Positions 1 to 5,775 of a stretch of 5,775 nucleotides of DNA are shown one piece after another. The notes beneath the pieces are model-generated. The model searched no databases. It was not told the origin of the DNA and worked only from the letters and a program-made list of their open reading frames with translations. Location: the NCBI GenBank assembly GCA_020430865.1, contig JAGQIY010000533.1:1-5775 (forward strand), written 5' to 3'. Each line of letters opens with the position of its first letter. Position 1 is the first letter of the stretch. Both the position numbers and the translations under genes were made by a program. This DNA is from Myxococcales bacterium (GTDB taxonomy: Bacteria > Myxococcota > Polyangia > Polyangiales > Polyangiaceae).

Positions 1-524
1 AAACCCCTGACGCTGTTCATGAGCAGTCTCGGCACCAGGTTCTTGGCGGCCCCGGCGAGCGCCCAATGGAAGTCGAAGTCGAGCCAGAGCAGTCGGCTGA
101 GGGTGCTCTCACCCCGCATCTTCGACACCACGCTCTCCAGCACCCGGAGGTCCGTTTCCGTGCGGCGCTCTGCGGCGAGGGAGGCGAGGTCCGCGCTGAG
201 CATCAGCGCGGTCTCGAGCAGGTTGCCCAGCACCTCGGTGTTGACCACGCCATCCTCGCTCAGGACGAGGTACTCGATCACGTCGACCGACGCGTTCTGA
301 GAGTAGTCGAGCACCAGCGTGCCTGCGCCAGGTCGGCGCTCGATGAGACGCAGCTGCTCGAGCTGGTGCATCGCTTCCCGCACGGTAAAGCGGTTGACCC
401 CCAGCTCTTCGGCCAGGGTCAGCTCTGGTTTGAGCTTGTCTCCCGGTGCGTAGGCACCGGACAGGATCTCGCGCTTCAGCTGCTCGGCGACTTGCTCGGC
501 GAGGGTGCCCCCGGACTTCCGCAT
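1..524 (-). CDS. FadR/GntR-family transcriptional regulator (C-terminus beyond left edge)
   Basis: This is a DNA-binding, probably ligand-responsive cytosolic repressor. From ATG at 524 it reads 174 residues with no stop to the window edge. The N-terminal winged helix (about 8-72) shows the GntR pattern: ILSGAYAPGDKL, then a recognition-helix region LAEELGVNRFTVREAMHQLEQ, then IERRPGAGTLV at the wing. Residues from about 95 form an all-helical effector domain of FCD/FadR type. It includes DFDFHWALAGAAKN (149-162), whose D-x3-H spacing matches the first metal/carboxylate-binding residues of FCD domains. The family is usually about 220-250 residues, so roughly 50-70 are missing. GTG at 587 is an alternative start adding 21 residues (in-frame stop just upstream at 597-599); neither start has a clear Shine-Dalgarno. 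A palindromic operator candidate lies upstream at 607-640. The ligand and target genes cannot be told from this window. Confidence 0.9.
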   Translation of the reverse strand, partial: MRKSGGTLAEQVAEQLKREILSGAYAPGDKLKPELTLAEELGVNRFTVREAMHQLEQLRLIERRPGAGTLVLDYSQNASVDVIEYLVLSEDGVVNTEVLGNLLETALMLSADLASLAAERRTETDLRVLESVVSKMRGESTLSRLLWLDFDFHWALAGAAKNLVPRLLMNSVRG

Positions 525-606
525 CCGGCGACCGCCGCCACGCTTGGCCTCTCGGCCTCGCGTCGATCCCCTTGCGACAGCAGCCACACGAGCCGTCTAC
601 CGACGA

Positions 607-640
607 ATTGTCCAACAATCAACCAACTTTGTTGGACAAT
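607..640 (-). promoter_or_regulatory. Nested palindromic operator candidate of the FadR/GntR regulator
   Basis: ATTGTCCAACAA (607-618) and TTGTTGGACAAT (629-640) are perfect 12-bp inverted arms around a 10-bp spacer. Each arm also contains a small palindrome, TTGT-N3-ACAA, at 608-618 and 629-639. Their centres are 21 bp apart, about two helical turns. FadR-subfamily regulators typically bind short palindromes built on GT-N3-AC, so two dimers could sit on the same face of the helix. The patch is conspicuously AT-rich for this genome and lies just upstream of the regulator start. On the minus strand GACAAT (612-607) could be a weak -10 box inside the operator, which would fit autorepression. 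An overlapping alternative palindrome is CCAAC-TTT-GTTGG (623-635). Binding is inferred, not shown. Confidence 0.65.
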
Positions 641-791
641 CGCCTGGGGCGGGGCCCTGAAACGCGCTATCTATTGGGGATCTCAGCGAGATTTTCCGCC
701 TTGGAGAGCTCCGAGGTGCGCAGTTCAGGCGAGCGGGGCGAGGGGAACGGCGCATCCACCGTACGGAACGACCCTCGCGGACTTTCGTGGC
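641..791. other. Gene-free intergenic stretch
   Basis: Together with the operator (607-640) and the hairpin (792-821), this fills the roughly 300 bases between the regulator start and the stop of the repeat lipoprotein. I see no credible coding frame with a start, family resemblance or Shine-Dalgarno, and no RNA gene. It probably holds upstream promoter DNA for the leftward regulator, but I cannot pick out good -35/-10 boxes. An 8-bp palindrome CCGTACGG near 760 is too short to interpret. Confidence 0.5.
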
Positions 792-821
792 TGGCGAGGC
801 CGTGCTCGGGCGGCCTCGCCA
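792..821 (-). terminator. GC-rich stem-loop after the repeat lipoprotein gene
   Basis: GGCGAGGCCG (793-802) and CGGCCTCGCC (811-820) are a perfect 10-bp inverted repeat with an 8-base loop, extended to 11 bp by the T792-A821 pair. It starts 13 bases past the stop codon of the leftward lipoprotein gene (stop at 834-836). That is the expected place for a transcription end. No T-run follows on either strand, so it is not a classical intrinsic terminator. It may end transcription with help from Rho or protect the mRNA 3' end. Confidence 0.5.
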
Positions 822-833
822 ACGCCACCCGGA

Positions 834-1103
834 TCAAGTCCCGCTGGGAGCTGGGGTGGGAGCCGGACGCTCGAAGCCGCGAGCCTTGGCGGTGGTGGTG
901 GGCTCTGCGGTGGCCGTCGCAGTGGGCTCGGCCGTCGCAGTCGCCGTCGCAGTGGGCTCGGCCGTCGCGGTGGCGGTGGCGGTGGCCGTCGCGGTGGCGG
1001 GCGCGGCCGCCGGAGTCGTGTTGGCGGGCGTGTCCTTGACGATGACGCAGCCCGCGAAGCTGACGCTCGCCACCAATCCGATACACAGAAGCTGAATTCT
1101 CAT
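834..1103 (-). CDS. Small Thr-Ala/Glu-Pro repeat lipoprotein
   Basis: This is an 89-residue predicted lipoprotein of unknown function. The N-terminus MRIQLLCIGLVASVSFAGC is a type II signal peptide, with Cys19 as the lipidation site after S-F-A-G; Phe at -3 is slightly unusual. Residues 26-72 are low complexity: an alternating Ala-Thr run from 36, broken by three AEPT blocks (Glu49, Glu59, Glu67). The tail (73-89) is basic and then Pro-rich. No catalytic domain is present. The Thr/Pro-rich body suggests an extended, perhaps glycosylated, surface stalk or spacer, which is inference. ATG at 1103 is chosen because it begins the signal peptide exactly and has an AAGGGG ribosome site; longer upstream starts in the same frame would spoil the signal. 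The gene diverges from the PHP gene at 1257 and is followed by a strong hairpin. It may evolve by repeat-length change. Confidence 0.75.
   Translation of the reverse strand: MRIQLLCIGLVASVSFAGCVIVKDTPANTTPAAAPATATATATATATAEPTATATATAEPTATATAEPTTTAKARGFERPAPTPAPSGT
896..1002. repeat. GC-only tandem hexamer-like repeat inside the lipoprotein gene
   Basis: The stretch is built from degenerate 6-bp units such as GCCGTC, GCAGTG and GCGGTG, coding Thr-Ala pairs on the minus strand. An exact 18-bp unit, GCCGTCGCAGTGGGCTCG, occurs at 913-930 and again at 943-960 (30-bp spacing), matching two AEPT blocks. A diverged third block lies near 897-911. Gain or loss of whole units keeps the reading frame. 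The repeat also leaves other frames open on both strands, producing spurious ORFs. Confidence 0.8.
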
Positions 1104-1256
1104 CTGAAGTTTCCCCTTCGCACCCGCGCGTGGCGGTTTGAGCGCCGTGAGACGGAGGTCAGCATACCAGTATTCGCGCCGAGCGGGCGCTTGCTCGCCG
1201 TGAAAGCCCGCTGCAGGGGTTTGGCCCTGGGCGCCTGGAGTTGCTAGCCCTCCAGT
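1104..1256. promoter_or_regulatory. Divergent intergenic region, probable promoters for both sides
   Basis: These 153 bp separate the leftward repeat lipoprotein from the rightward PHP gene, so promoters for both should lie here. The only AT-leaning patch is around 1161-1175, which contains ATAC-CA-GTAT (1164-1173), a short inverted repeat. On the minus strand TATGCT (1166-1161) is a weak -10 candidate, but I find no convincing -35 on either strand. The assignment rests mainly on gene layout. Confidence 0.3.
1113..1118 (-). promoter_or_regulatory. Ribosome binding site deciding the start of the repeat lipoprotein
   Basis: On the minus strand AAGGGG lies 9 bases before ATG 1103. It is a moderate match to the Shine-Dalgarno sequence and supports this start over in-frame starts up to 1265. 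Confidence 0.55.
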
Positions 1257-2438
1257 GTGAGGCACTGGCTCTGGATCGCGCTGTTGGCGCTTGGCTGCGG
1301 TTCTCGGGAGCCGCGCAGCGAGACGCCAGCGCAGCCGCTGACCGAGGCGAGTCCCGCTGGCACCTGGCGCGCCTCACCCCCAGAAGAACGTGCGGCGAGC
1401 CCAGTCGAGCGAACGGCGGAGGTTGCTGCATCCGTGGCCGCCCCCGAAGCAACCGCCAGCGCTCCCGCGCCCAGCTTCCTCAAGGGGCAGCTCCACGTTC
1501 ACAGCGCAGGCTCCTATGATGCGAGGGAGCCCCCAGCGGACGTGCTGAGGTTCTATGCAGAACACGGCTACCGGTTCGTCTCCATCACGGATCACAACCG
1601 GGTCACGCTGGAGCCATCTCCCTCGAAGGACCTGTTGGTCTTCGCTGGCGCGGAGCTGACTCAGAATGCGACGGTCTGCGATCCAGCGCCAGCTCCGGGC
1701 TTCCGTTGCCTTTTCCACACGGGGGCGGTGTTCCTGCACGACGTGTCCGATGGTCAACAGCTCAAGCTGCCTTTTCAGCAGGGGCGCTTCGCCGCCTACG
1801 ATGCGCAGCTCGCCTTGGCGGAGCGTCTGGGCGGCGTCGGCATGATCATGCATCCGAACTTCCACTTCGCGGTCGACGAGCGTCTGCTGGCTCGACTGGT
1901 CAAGCGCGGCGCGAAGTTCTTCGAGGTCTCGAACGCAGCCCTGGACTCCCAGCACCCGGGCGGCCACGAGCGCGCGGAGTCGCACGCCGAGTCGCTGTGG
2001 GATGGGGTCCTGTCGCAAGGCTTGCTGGTGTACGGCGTGGCGACGGACGACGCGCACCACTTCTCCGAGGCCGCCGAGCGCAGGCGGCAGATGAAGAGCG
2101 CGTACACCGGAGACCGCGGCTGGGTGCAGGTCTACGCCGAGCCGAACGAGCGCAGTATTCGCGCTGCGCTAGAGGCTGGCGAGTTCTATGCGTCGAGCGG
2201 AGTCGAACTGGCTCGGCTCGAGCGCAGTCGCGAGCACTGGCGTGTGGAGATCCGCGCCGAGGACGGCGAGGACTACGAGACCCGGTTCGTGGGCCGCGGA
2301 GGCCGAGCGCTCGCCAGGCAGCGCGGAGCGATCGCGGAGTACGATCCTCGGGGAGACGAGGGTTACGTGCGCGCGGTGGTGCGAGACTCACGGGGCCGCA
2401 AGGCCTGGGTGCAACCCTTGCAGGTCCCCGCGCCATGA
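1257..2438 (+). CDS. PHP-domain metallohydrolase lipoprotein, CehA/McbA-like
   Basis: This is a predicted exported, lipid-anchored metal-dependent hydrolase of 393 residues; the substrate is unknown. A short signal peptide ends in LLALGC, with Cys14 the likely lipidation site. A Glu/Ala/Pro-rich linker runs to about 72. The PHP domain follows with its metal ligands in order: HVHS (His80, His82), ITDHN (Asp112, His113), GAELT (Glu133), His154, MHPN (His199), FFEVSN (Glu223) and TDDAH (Asp265, His267). The set looks complete, so it should be active. Residues from about 318 form a beta-rich C-terminal segment. PHP proteins of the CehA/McbA group hydrolyse ester or phosphoester-like bonds; nothing here fixes the substrate. 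GTG 1257 is the first start after an in-frame TAG (1245-1247) and the only one giving the full signal peptide, though its GGAG (1237-1240) is 16 bases away. The stop overlaps the next gene by 4 bp. Confidence 0.85.
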   Translation: MRHWLWIALLALGCGSREPRSETPAQPLTEASPAGTWRASPPEERAASPVERTAEVAASVAAPEATASAPAPSFLKGQLHVHSAGSYDAREPPADVLRFYAEHGYRFVSITDHNRVTLEPSPSKDLLVFAGAELTQNATVCDPAPAPGFRCLFHTGAVFLHDVSDGQQLKLPFQQGRFAAYDAQLALAERLGGVGMIMHPNFHFAVDERLLARLVKRGAKFFEVSNAALDSQHPGGHERAESHAESLWDGVLSQGLLVYGVATDDAHHFSEAAERRRQMKSAYTGDRGWVQVYAEPNERSIRAALEAGEFYASSGVELARLERSREHWRVEIRAEDGEDYETRFVGRGGRALARQRGAIAEYDPRGDEGYVRAVVRDSRGRKAWVQPLQVPAP

Positions 2439-2845
2439 AGGTGTTCGTGTATGGCTCGCTGAAGCGAGGTCATCAGCATCACGCGGAGCTCGCAGGAGCT
2501 GCGTTCGTGGGTGCCGCGCAGACGTTGGACCCAGCCTGGCTGTTCCAGGTGGATGACTACCCCGCGCTGGTCTACCCCTCCGCCGAACCAGGCTGGCTCG
2601 CCACACCGGACGCGAGCGCCGGACCTGGCGCGATCGAGGGTGAGGTGTTCGAGGTCGGCGAGTTGTTGTTGGCAGCGCTCGACCGCTTCGAGGACGCCCC
2701 TGAGCTGTATCAACGTCGGGGGATCGCGGTCGTATTGGGGGAGGGACAGACCTTGCTCACCGACACCTACGTCATGCGCCCAGAGCAAATCGAGGTTTTC
2801 AGTCAGCTCGGGCGCGCGACGCGACTGGCGCGCCGCAGCTGGTAG
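2435..2845 (+). CDS. Gamma-glutamylcyclotransferase-like (AIG2/GGCT fold) protein
   Basis: This is a small cytosolic enzyme of 136 residues, close to the usual length of bacterial AIG2-like proteins. The signature VYGSLKRG (5-12) forms the substrate-binding loop of the family. EGEVFEV (68-74) and LDRFE (82-86) follow; Glu86 sits at the catalytic acid/base position of GGCT enzymes. The LYQRR strand (91-95) and TYVM (110-113) complete the fold pattern. Characterised relatives release 5-oxoproline from gamma-glutamyl peptides or act on gamma-glutamylamines, but many bacterial members are untested and the exact reaction is unknown. Its ATG overlaps the PHP stop as ATGA, which implies translational coupling; only a weak AGG (2422-2424) precedes it. 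There is no signal peptide, so it acts in the cytosol while its partner gene product is exported. Confidence 0.85.
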   Translation: MKVFVYGSLKRGHQHHAELAGAAFVGAAQTLDPAWLFQVDDYPALVYPSAEPGWLATPDASAGPGAIEGEVFEVGELLLAALDRFEDAPELYQRRGIAVVLGEGQTLLTDTYVMRPEQIEVFSQLGRATRLARRSW

Positions 2846-2874
2846 CCTGGAACCAGGCCTGTCGCCGCTCGGCG
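2845..2874 (+). repeat. Two small adjacent inverted repeats before the kinase start
   Basis: GCCTGG-AA-CCAGGC (2845-2858) is a 6-bp palindrome beginning at the last base of the GGCT-like stop codon. CGCCG-CT-CGGCG (2863-2874) is a second one ending directly at GTG 2875. As RNA they would fold as short stems with four-base loops. No T-run follows, so they are not intrinsic terminators. They may modulate translation of the kinase or be chance in GC-rich DNA. Confidence 0.35.
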
Positions 2875-4854
2875 GTGTACGATGTCCGACCGGTGAACAA
2901 GCCACCTTTCGACCGAGACCGTCAGTCGGCGGGGTTCAGTGATGACGCTGTCACCGTCGTGAAGGACGTGGACACCTGGAAGTCCTCGCCGACGCTGCGC
3001 ACGGAGCTCAGTCCAGTCGACCCCAATCCGGAGCCGCCCACCGACGAGGGCTTCGAGGAGCGCTACGATCTGGTCGACGTCCTGGGGGAGGGTGGCATGG
3101 GCGTCGTGCACCTGTGCAGCGATCACCGCATCGGTCGCGACGTGGCCATGAAGGTGATCCGCGAGGATATGGGACAGCGCGCCAGCCTGCGCGCCAGGTT
3201 CTTCCGGGAGGCTCGGGTCCAGGGACAGCTCGAGCACCCGAGCATCGTCCCGGTCTACGACCTGGGCAGCACCGGTAGCACGGCGTACTTCACCATGAAG
3301 CGGGTCAACGGGCTCACCCTGGAGCGGATCCTCGCCGGGATCCGCTCTGGTGACCCGGAGATGATCGAGCGCTACTCCAGACGGCGCCTGCTGACCGCGT
3401 TCAGCAGCGTCTGTCTCGCCATGGCGTATGCCCATTCGCGCGGAGTGGTGCACCGGGACCTCAAGCCGGCGAACATCATGCTCGGTGACTTCGGTGAGGT
3501 CATCGTGCTGGACTGGGGACTGGCGAAGCTGCCCGAAGTGGAGGAGCCCACCGGCGGTCGCGTGCTCTTGCCCGCCTCCGACGATCCTCAGACCAAGGCT
3601 GGTAGCGTGCTGGGCAGCCCCGGGTACATGCCTCCCGAACAGATCCGCGGGGCTGGGTCCGTCGATTTCAAGGCCGATATCTACGCGCTCGGGTCAATCC
3701 TGTTCGAGCTCATCACGTTCCAGCAGATGCACCGCGGCAAGACGGTGGACGAGATCTTCACCTCGACGTTGATGGGCACCGCTGGCCGGCCCAGCGCTCG
3801 CGCCCCCGATCGCAAGATCCCGCGAGAGCTGGATGACGTCTGCCAGCGCACCACGGCGCTGGATCCGGCGGAGCGCCCCGAGGCCCGCGAGCTTCACGAA
3901 GCGATCGAGCGCTTCCTCGACGGTGCTCGGGATGACGAGCGACGAAGCGCCCTGGCCAACGTCCATGCCCAGTCTGCCCAGATCGCGCTGACGAAGAGCG
4001 CTCTGGAGGACGACCCGGAGCGCGGGTCGGCAGAGCGTTCGCGAGCCCTGCGTGAGGTGAACGCGGCGCTCGCGTTGCAGCCGACGCACCAGGGCGCCCT
4101 GGCGACGCTGATCAGCCTGCTAGCGGATCCGCCTCGCCACATGCCCCCCGAAGCACAAGCGGAGATCGATCTGATCCTGCAGAAGGATCGACGTCACGCC
4201 GCGCGGAACACGGCGCTGGCGTACTCGGGGTGGCTGATGGTGCTGCCCTTCCTGCTGTACTCCGGCGTCAAGAGCTGGCTCGCCGTCGGGCTGCTGATGG
4301 GCACCATGTTCGTCTCCGTCGGCTGGGCCCTGTTCATGTCTCGCCTGCCGCGCCTCGAGACGTGGCACGGAGCGGTCGGCCTGTCGCTGACGTTTCTATC
4401 CATCGCAGGCACTACCGTGCTGTTCGGTCCATTCGTGGTGCTGCCGACCCTGGGGATGATGGCCCTGCTCGTCTACCTGATGTCGCTGCGTACCGACGCG
4501 ATGCTGCGCTGGCTGGTGCTGGCACTCGGGATCGCTGCCGTGCTCGGTCCGGTGGCGCTCGAGTTGCTCGGGGTGCTACCGCGCTCGATCACGCTGGACG
4601 CTCACGGGCTACACATCTCGCCCTGGGCAGTCGACCTGAACGGCGGGATGGTGGTGTTCGGGTTGGTGGTCTTTCACGTGCTCGTGATGGTAGTCGCCTA
4701 TCAGCTGGCAGTGCGCAGCGTGGATGCGTTCGTCGCCGCCGAGCGCAGCTTGTTCCTCCACGCGTGGCAGCTGCGCCAGCTGATCCCGGATCAGGCAAGA
4801 GAGGGGCGGATGTCCCAGCTGGAGCCGCGCCCCGACCCCATCTCGTCACGCTAG
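2875..4854 (+). CDS. Transmembrane eukaryotic-like Ser/Thr protein kinase
   Basis: This 659-residue PknB-type kinase phosphorylates Ser/Thr on unknown targets. A polar, probably disordered N-terminus (1-63) precedes the kinase domain (about 64-348): glycine loop LGEGGMG (70-76), Lys93 in VAMK, helix-C Glu112, catalytic loop HRDLKPAN (193-200), metal site DWG (213-215, Trp replacing the usual Phe of DFG), activation segment to GSPGYMPPEQ (247-256) and DIYALG (268-273). All catalytic residues are present, so it should be active. Next comes a helical segment (350-440) with one TPR-like stretch (392-416), then about six membrane helices near 447-463, 468-488, 499-516, 518-537, 544-567 and 590-612, ending in a short cytosolic tail. 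This kinase-plus-membrane layout resembles many myxobacterial paralogues as I recall them. There is no extracellular sensor domain; loops are short apart from one near 568-589. The start is uncertain: GTG 2875 lacks a Shine-Dalgarno and abuts a hairpin; GTG 2893 is an alternative. Confidence 0.93.
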   Translation: MYDVRPVNKPPFDRDRQSAGFSDDAVTVVKDVDTWKSSPTLRTELSPVDPNPEPPTDEGFEERYDLVDVLGEGGMGVVHLCSDHRIGRDVAMKVIREDMGQRASLRARFFREARVQGQLEHPSIVPVYDLGSTGSTAYFTMKRVNGLTLERILAGIRSGDPEMIERYSRRRLLTAFSSVCLAMAYAHSRGVVHRDLKPANIMLGDFGEVIVLDWGLAKLPEVEEPTGGRVLLPASDDPQTKAGSVLGSPGYMPPEQIRGAGSVDFKADIYALGSILFELITFQQMHRGKTVDEIFTSTLMGTAGRPSARAPDRKIPRELDDVCQRTTALDPAERPEARELHEAIERFLDGARDDERRSALANVHAQSAQIALTKSALEDDPERGSAERSRALREVNAALALQPTHQGALATLISLLADPPRHMPPEAQAEIDLILQKDRRHAARNTALAYSGWLMVLPFLLYSGVKSWLAVGLLMGTMFVSVGWALFMSRLPRLETWHGAVGLSLTFLSIAGTTVLFGPFVVLPTLGMMALLVYLMSLRTDAMLRWLVLALGIAAVLGPVALELLGVLPRSITLDAHGLHISPWAVDLNGGMVVFGLVVFHVLVMVVAYQLAVRSVDAFVAAERSLFLHAWQLRQLIPDQAREGRMSQLEPRPDPISSR

Positions 4855-4912
4855 TCCGCGGCGAAGCCCAGTTTTTTGGCCCAAATCGCTGGGGTTGTGC
4901 ATGTGGGAGCCC

Positions 4913-5775
4913 ATGAGGCGCGTGACGAAGCACATATGCACCCTCGCTCCCGTCCTGGCCTGTACGGCGCTGGTTGCCTGTAGCGGTCCGGACTTCTTCG
5001 GTGGGGACGAGGCAAAGAAAGAACCGGCCCTCAGCAAGGTCAAAGCGGAGAACGGGGGCGCGGAGCTGCCCGCGGAGGAGGACTGGTCGCAGGTGCCGGT
5101 GCCCGCCGCGGACAACCCGAAGCTTGCGCCCATCGCCATGCTGACGCCGGTCTACGCAAAGCCCAGTCGCAGTGCGACCGCGATTGGCTACCTGCGAGCC
5201 GGCGCCCGCGTGGCCCGCTCCAAGGAGCCCGTGACGAAGCGAGACTGCAAGGGCGGCTGGTTTGCGGTGCGTCCCGTGGGCTTCGTGTGCGCCGACAAGG
5301 ACGCGACGATCGACCTCGAGCACCCCATCGCGCGTGCCGTGCGCGTGGAGCCGGACCAGAAGAAGCCGATGCCGTACGCGTATGCGTTCTTGCGATCCAT
5401 CGCGCCCAACTACCTACGGGTGCCGAGCAAGGAGCAGATGTTTCAGTACGAGATGCGCCTGGCGCGCCACTTGCGTAGCTACAAGAAGCTGCACGAGCGG
5501 TGGGACGCGCTGGACGTGGGCGCGAATGACGTGCCGCTGGACGGCAATGGCGTGGCGATCGGCGCGATCCCCGAGCACGCCACTCCGATGGACATGAGCG
5601 AGCGCTACGGGGGTGATGGTCATGACGAGATCCCGTGGTGGCTCGACGGCGACCGCAAGATCCCCAACATCAGTCACTTCAAGGCGCCGGAGTACGCGGT
5701 CATCGCCGATCGCATCAAGCGCCACGCCGGCGTGGCATTGATCGGTACGTTCGTGGCGGGCGAGGGTGATACCCA
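4913..5775 (+). CDS. SH3-like domain lipoprotein, possible L,D-transpeptidase N-terminal part (cut by right edge)
   Basis: This is an envelope lipoprotein, open to the window end with 287 residues visible. The signal peptide ends in a good lipobox, ALVAC, with Cys23 the lipidation site. A charged linker (24-70) leads to a bacterial SH3-like domain (about 72-127: LTPVYAKPS, IGYLRAGARV, GGWFAVRPVGFVC), with Cys112 and Cys126 possibly paired. A conserved-looking block follows (137-215), including MPYAYAFLRSIAPNYLRVP and GANDVPLDG. From memory, this layout precedes a YkuD catalytic domain in some myxobacterial L,D-transpeptidases, which cross-link peptidoglycan. No catalytic motif lies in the visible part, so the enzyme call is tentative. 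ATG 4913 is chosen because it best starts the signal peptide. GGGAG (4905-4909) is only 3 bases away, so GTG 4922 (12-base spacing) or ATG 4901 remain possible. It lies 58 bp after the kinase with no terminator between, so co-transcription is plausible. Confidence 0.75.
   Translation, partial: MRRVTKHICTLAPVLACTALVACSGPDFFGGDEAKKEPALSKVKAENGGAELPAEEDWSQVPVPAADNPKLAPIAMLTPVYAKPSRSATAIGYLRAGARVARSKEPVTKRDCKGGWFAVRPVGFVCADKDATIDLEHPIARAVRVEPDQKKPMPYAYAFLRSIAPNYLRVPSKEQMFQYEMRLARHLRSYKKLHERWDALDVGANDVPLDGNGVAIGAIPEHATPMDMSERYGGDGHDEIPWWLDGDRKIPNISHFKAPEYAVIADRIKRHAGVALIGTFVAGEGDT

Noticed and set aside
109..618. Minus-strand open frame of 169 codons over the regulator
   Set aside because: It is the wrong frame of the FadR/GntR gene and Arg-rich. 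The neighbouring frame gives a clear winged helix plus effector domain.
896..1002. CRISPR-like or mobile-element repeat
   Set aside because: There are no unique spacers, and the units are 6 bp, in frame and coding. It is a low-complexity coding repeat.
667..1086. Minus-strand frame rich in His-Arg-Asp-Gly repeats
   Set aside because: It is a frame-shifted reading of the hexamer repeat. The lipoprotein frame has a signal peptide and ribosome site, and this one has neither.
66..1247. Long plus-strand open frame of 393 codons
   Set aside because: It runs antisense through the FadR/GntR gene, the palindromic operator and the Thr-Ala repeat. Its Gly/Arg-rich stretch is the repeat read backwards, and no family resemblance is seen.
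1374..2060. Antisense 228-codon open frame within the PHP gene
   Set aside because: It lies fully opposite a well-supported gene, which is typical of GC-rich DNA, and has no recognisable domain or start signal.
4866..4894. Possible terminator between the kinase and the SH3 lipoprotein (CCCAG ... CTGGG with a T-run)
   Set aside because: The stem is only 5 bp with a 17-base loop, and the T-run lies inside the loop rather than after the stem.
4589..5323. Antisense 244-codon open frame across the kinase end and the next lipoprotein
   Set aside because: It overlaps two supported genes on the other strand. Its composition is skewed to Arg/Ala/Gly and no family is recognised.

Overview
The window is GC-rich with strong G/C preference at third codon positions. 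It carries a eukaryotic-like Ser/Thr kinase with a multi-pass membrane tail and three predicted lipoproteins. This combination suggests a myxobacterium-type deltaproteobacterium (Polyangia-like). That placement is inference from gene style; no rRNA or marker gene is present.

Left part (1-1103, minus strand). A FadR/GntR-family transcription regulator starts at 524 (or GTG 587) and runs off the left edge. Upstream of it is an AT-rich 34-bp perfect inverted repeat (607-640). Each arm is itself a GntR-like TTGT-N3-ACAA palindrome, so this is a probable operator pair for autoregulation. Next comes a gene-free stretch ending in a strong GC hairpin (792-821). The hairpin lies just past the stop of an 89-residue lipoprotein (834-1103) whose body is almost entirely Thr-Ala and Glu-Pro repeats encoded by a tandem hexanucleotide-like repeat.

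Right part (1257-5775, plus strand). Four genes lie head to tail and could be one transcript: an exported PHP-domain metallohydrolase lipoprotein (CehA/McbA-like), a gamma-glutamylcyclotransferase-like protein overlapping it by 4 bp (ATGA), a membrane-anchored Ser/Thr kinase 29 bp later, and a lipoprotein with an SH3-like domain 58 bp further on, cut by the right edge. The last has the architecture I associate with the N-terminal part of a myxobacterial L,D-transpeptidase, but its catalytic domain is not in the window.

The shared theme is the cell envelope: three lipoproteins and a kinase with about six membrane segments. I see no complete defence system, mobile element, CRISPR array, tRNA or rRNA. 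The points most worth a second look are the nested regulator operator and the Thr-Ala repeat lipoprotein.
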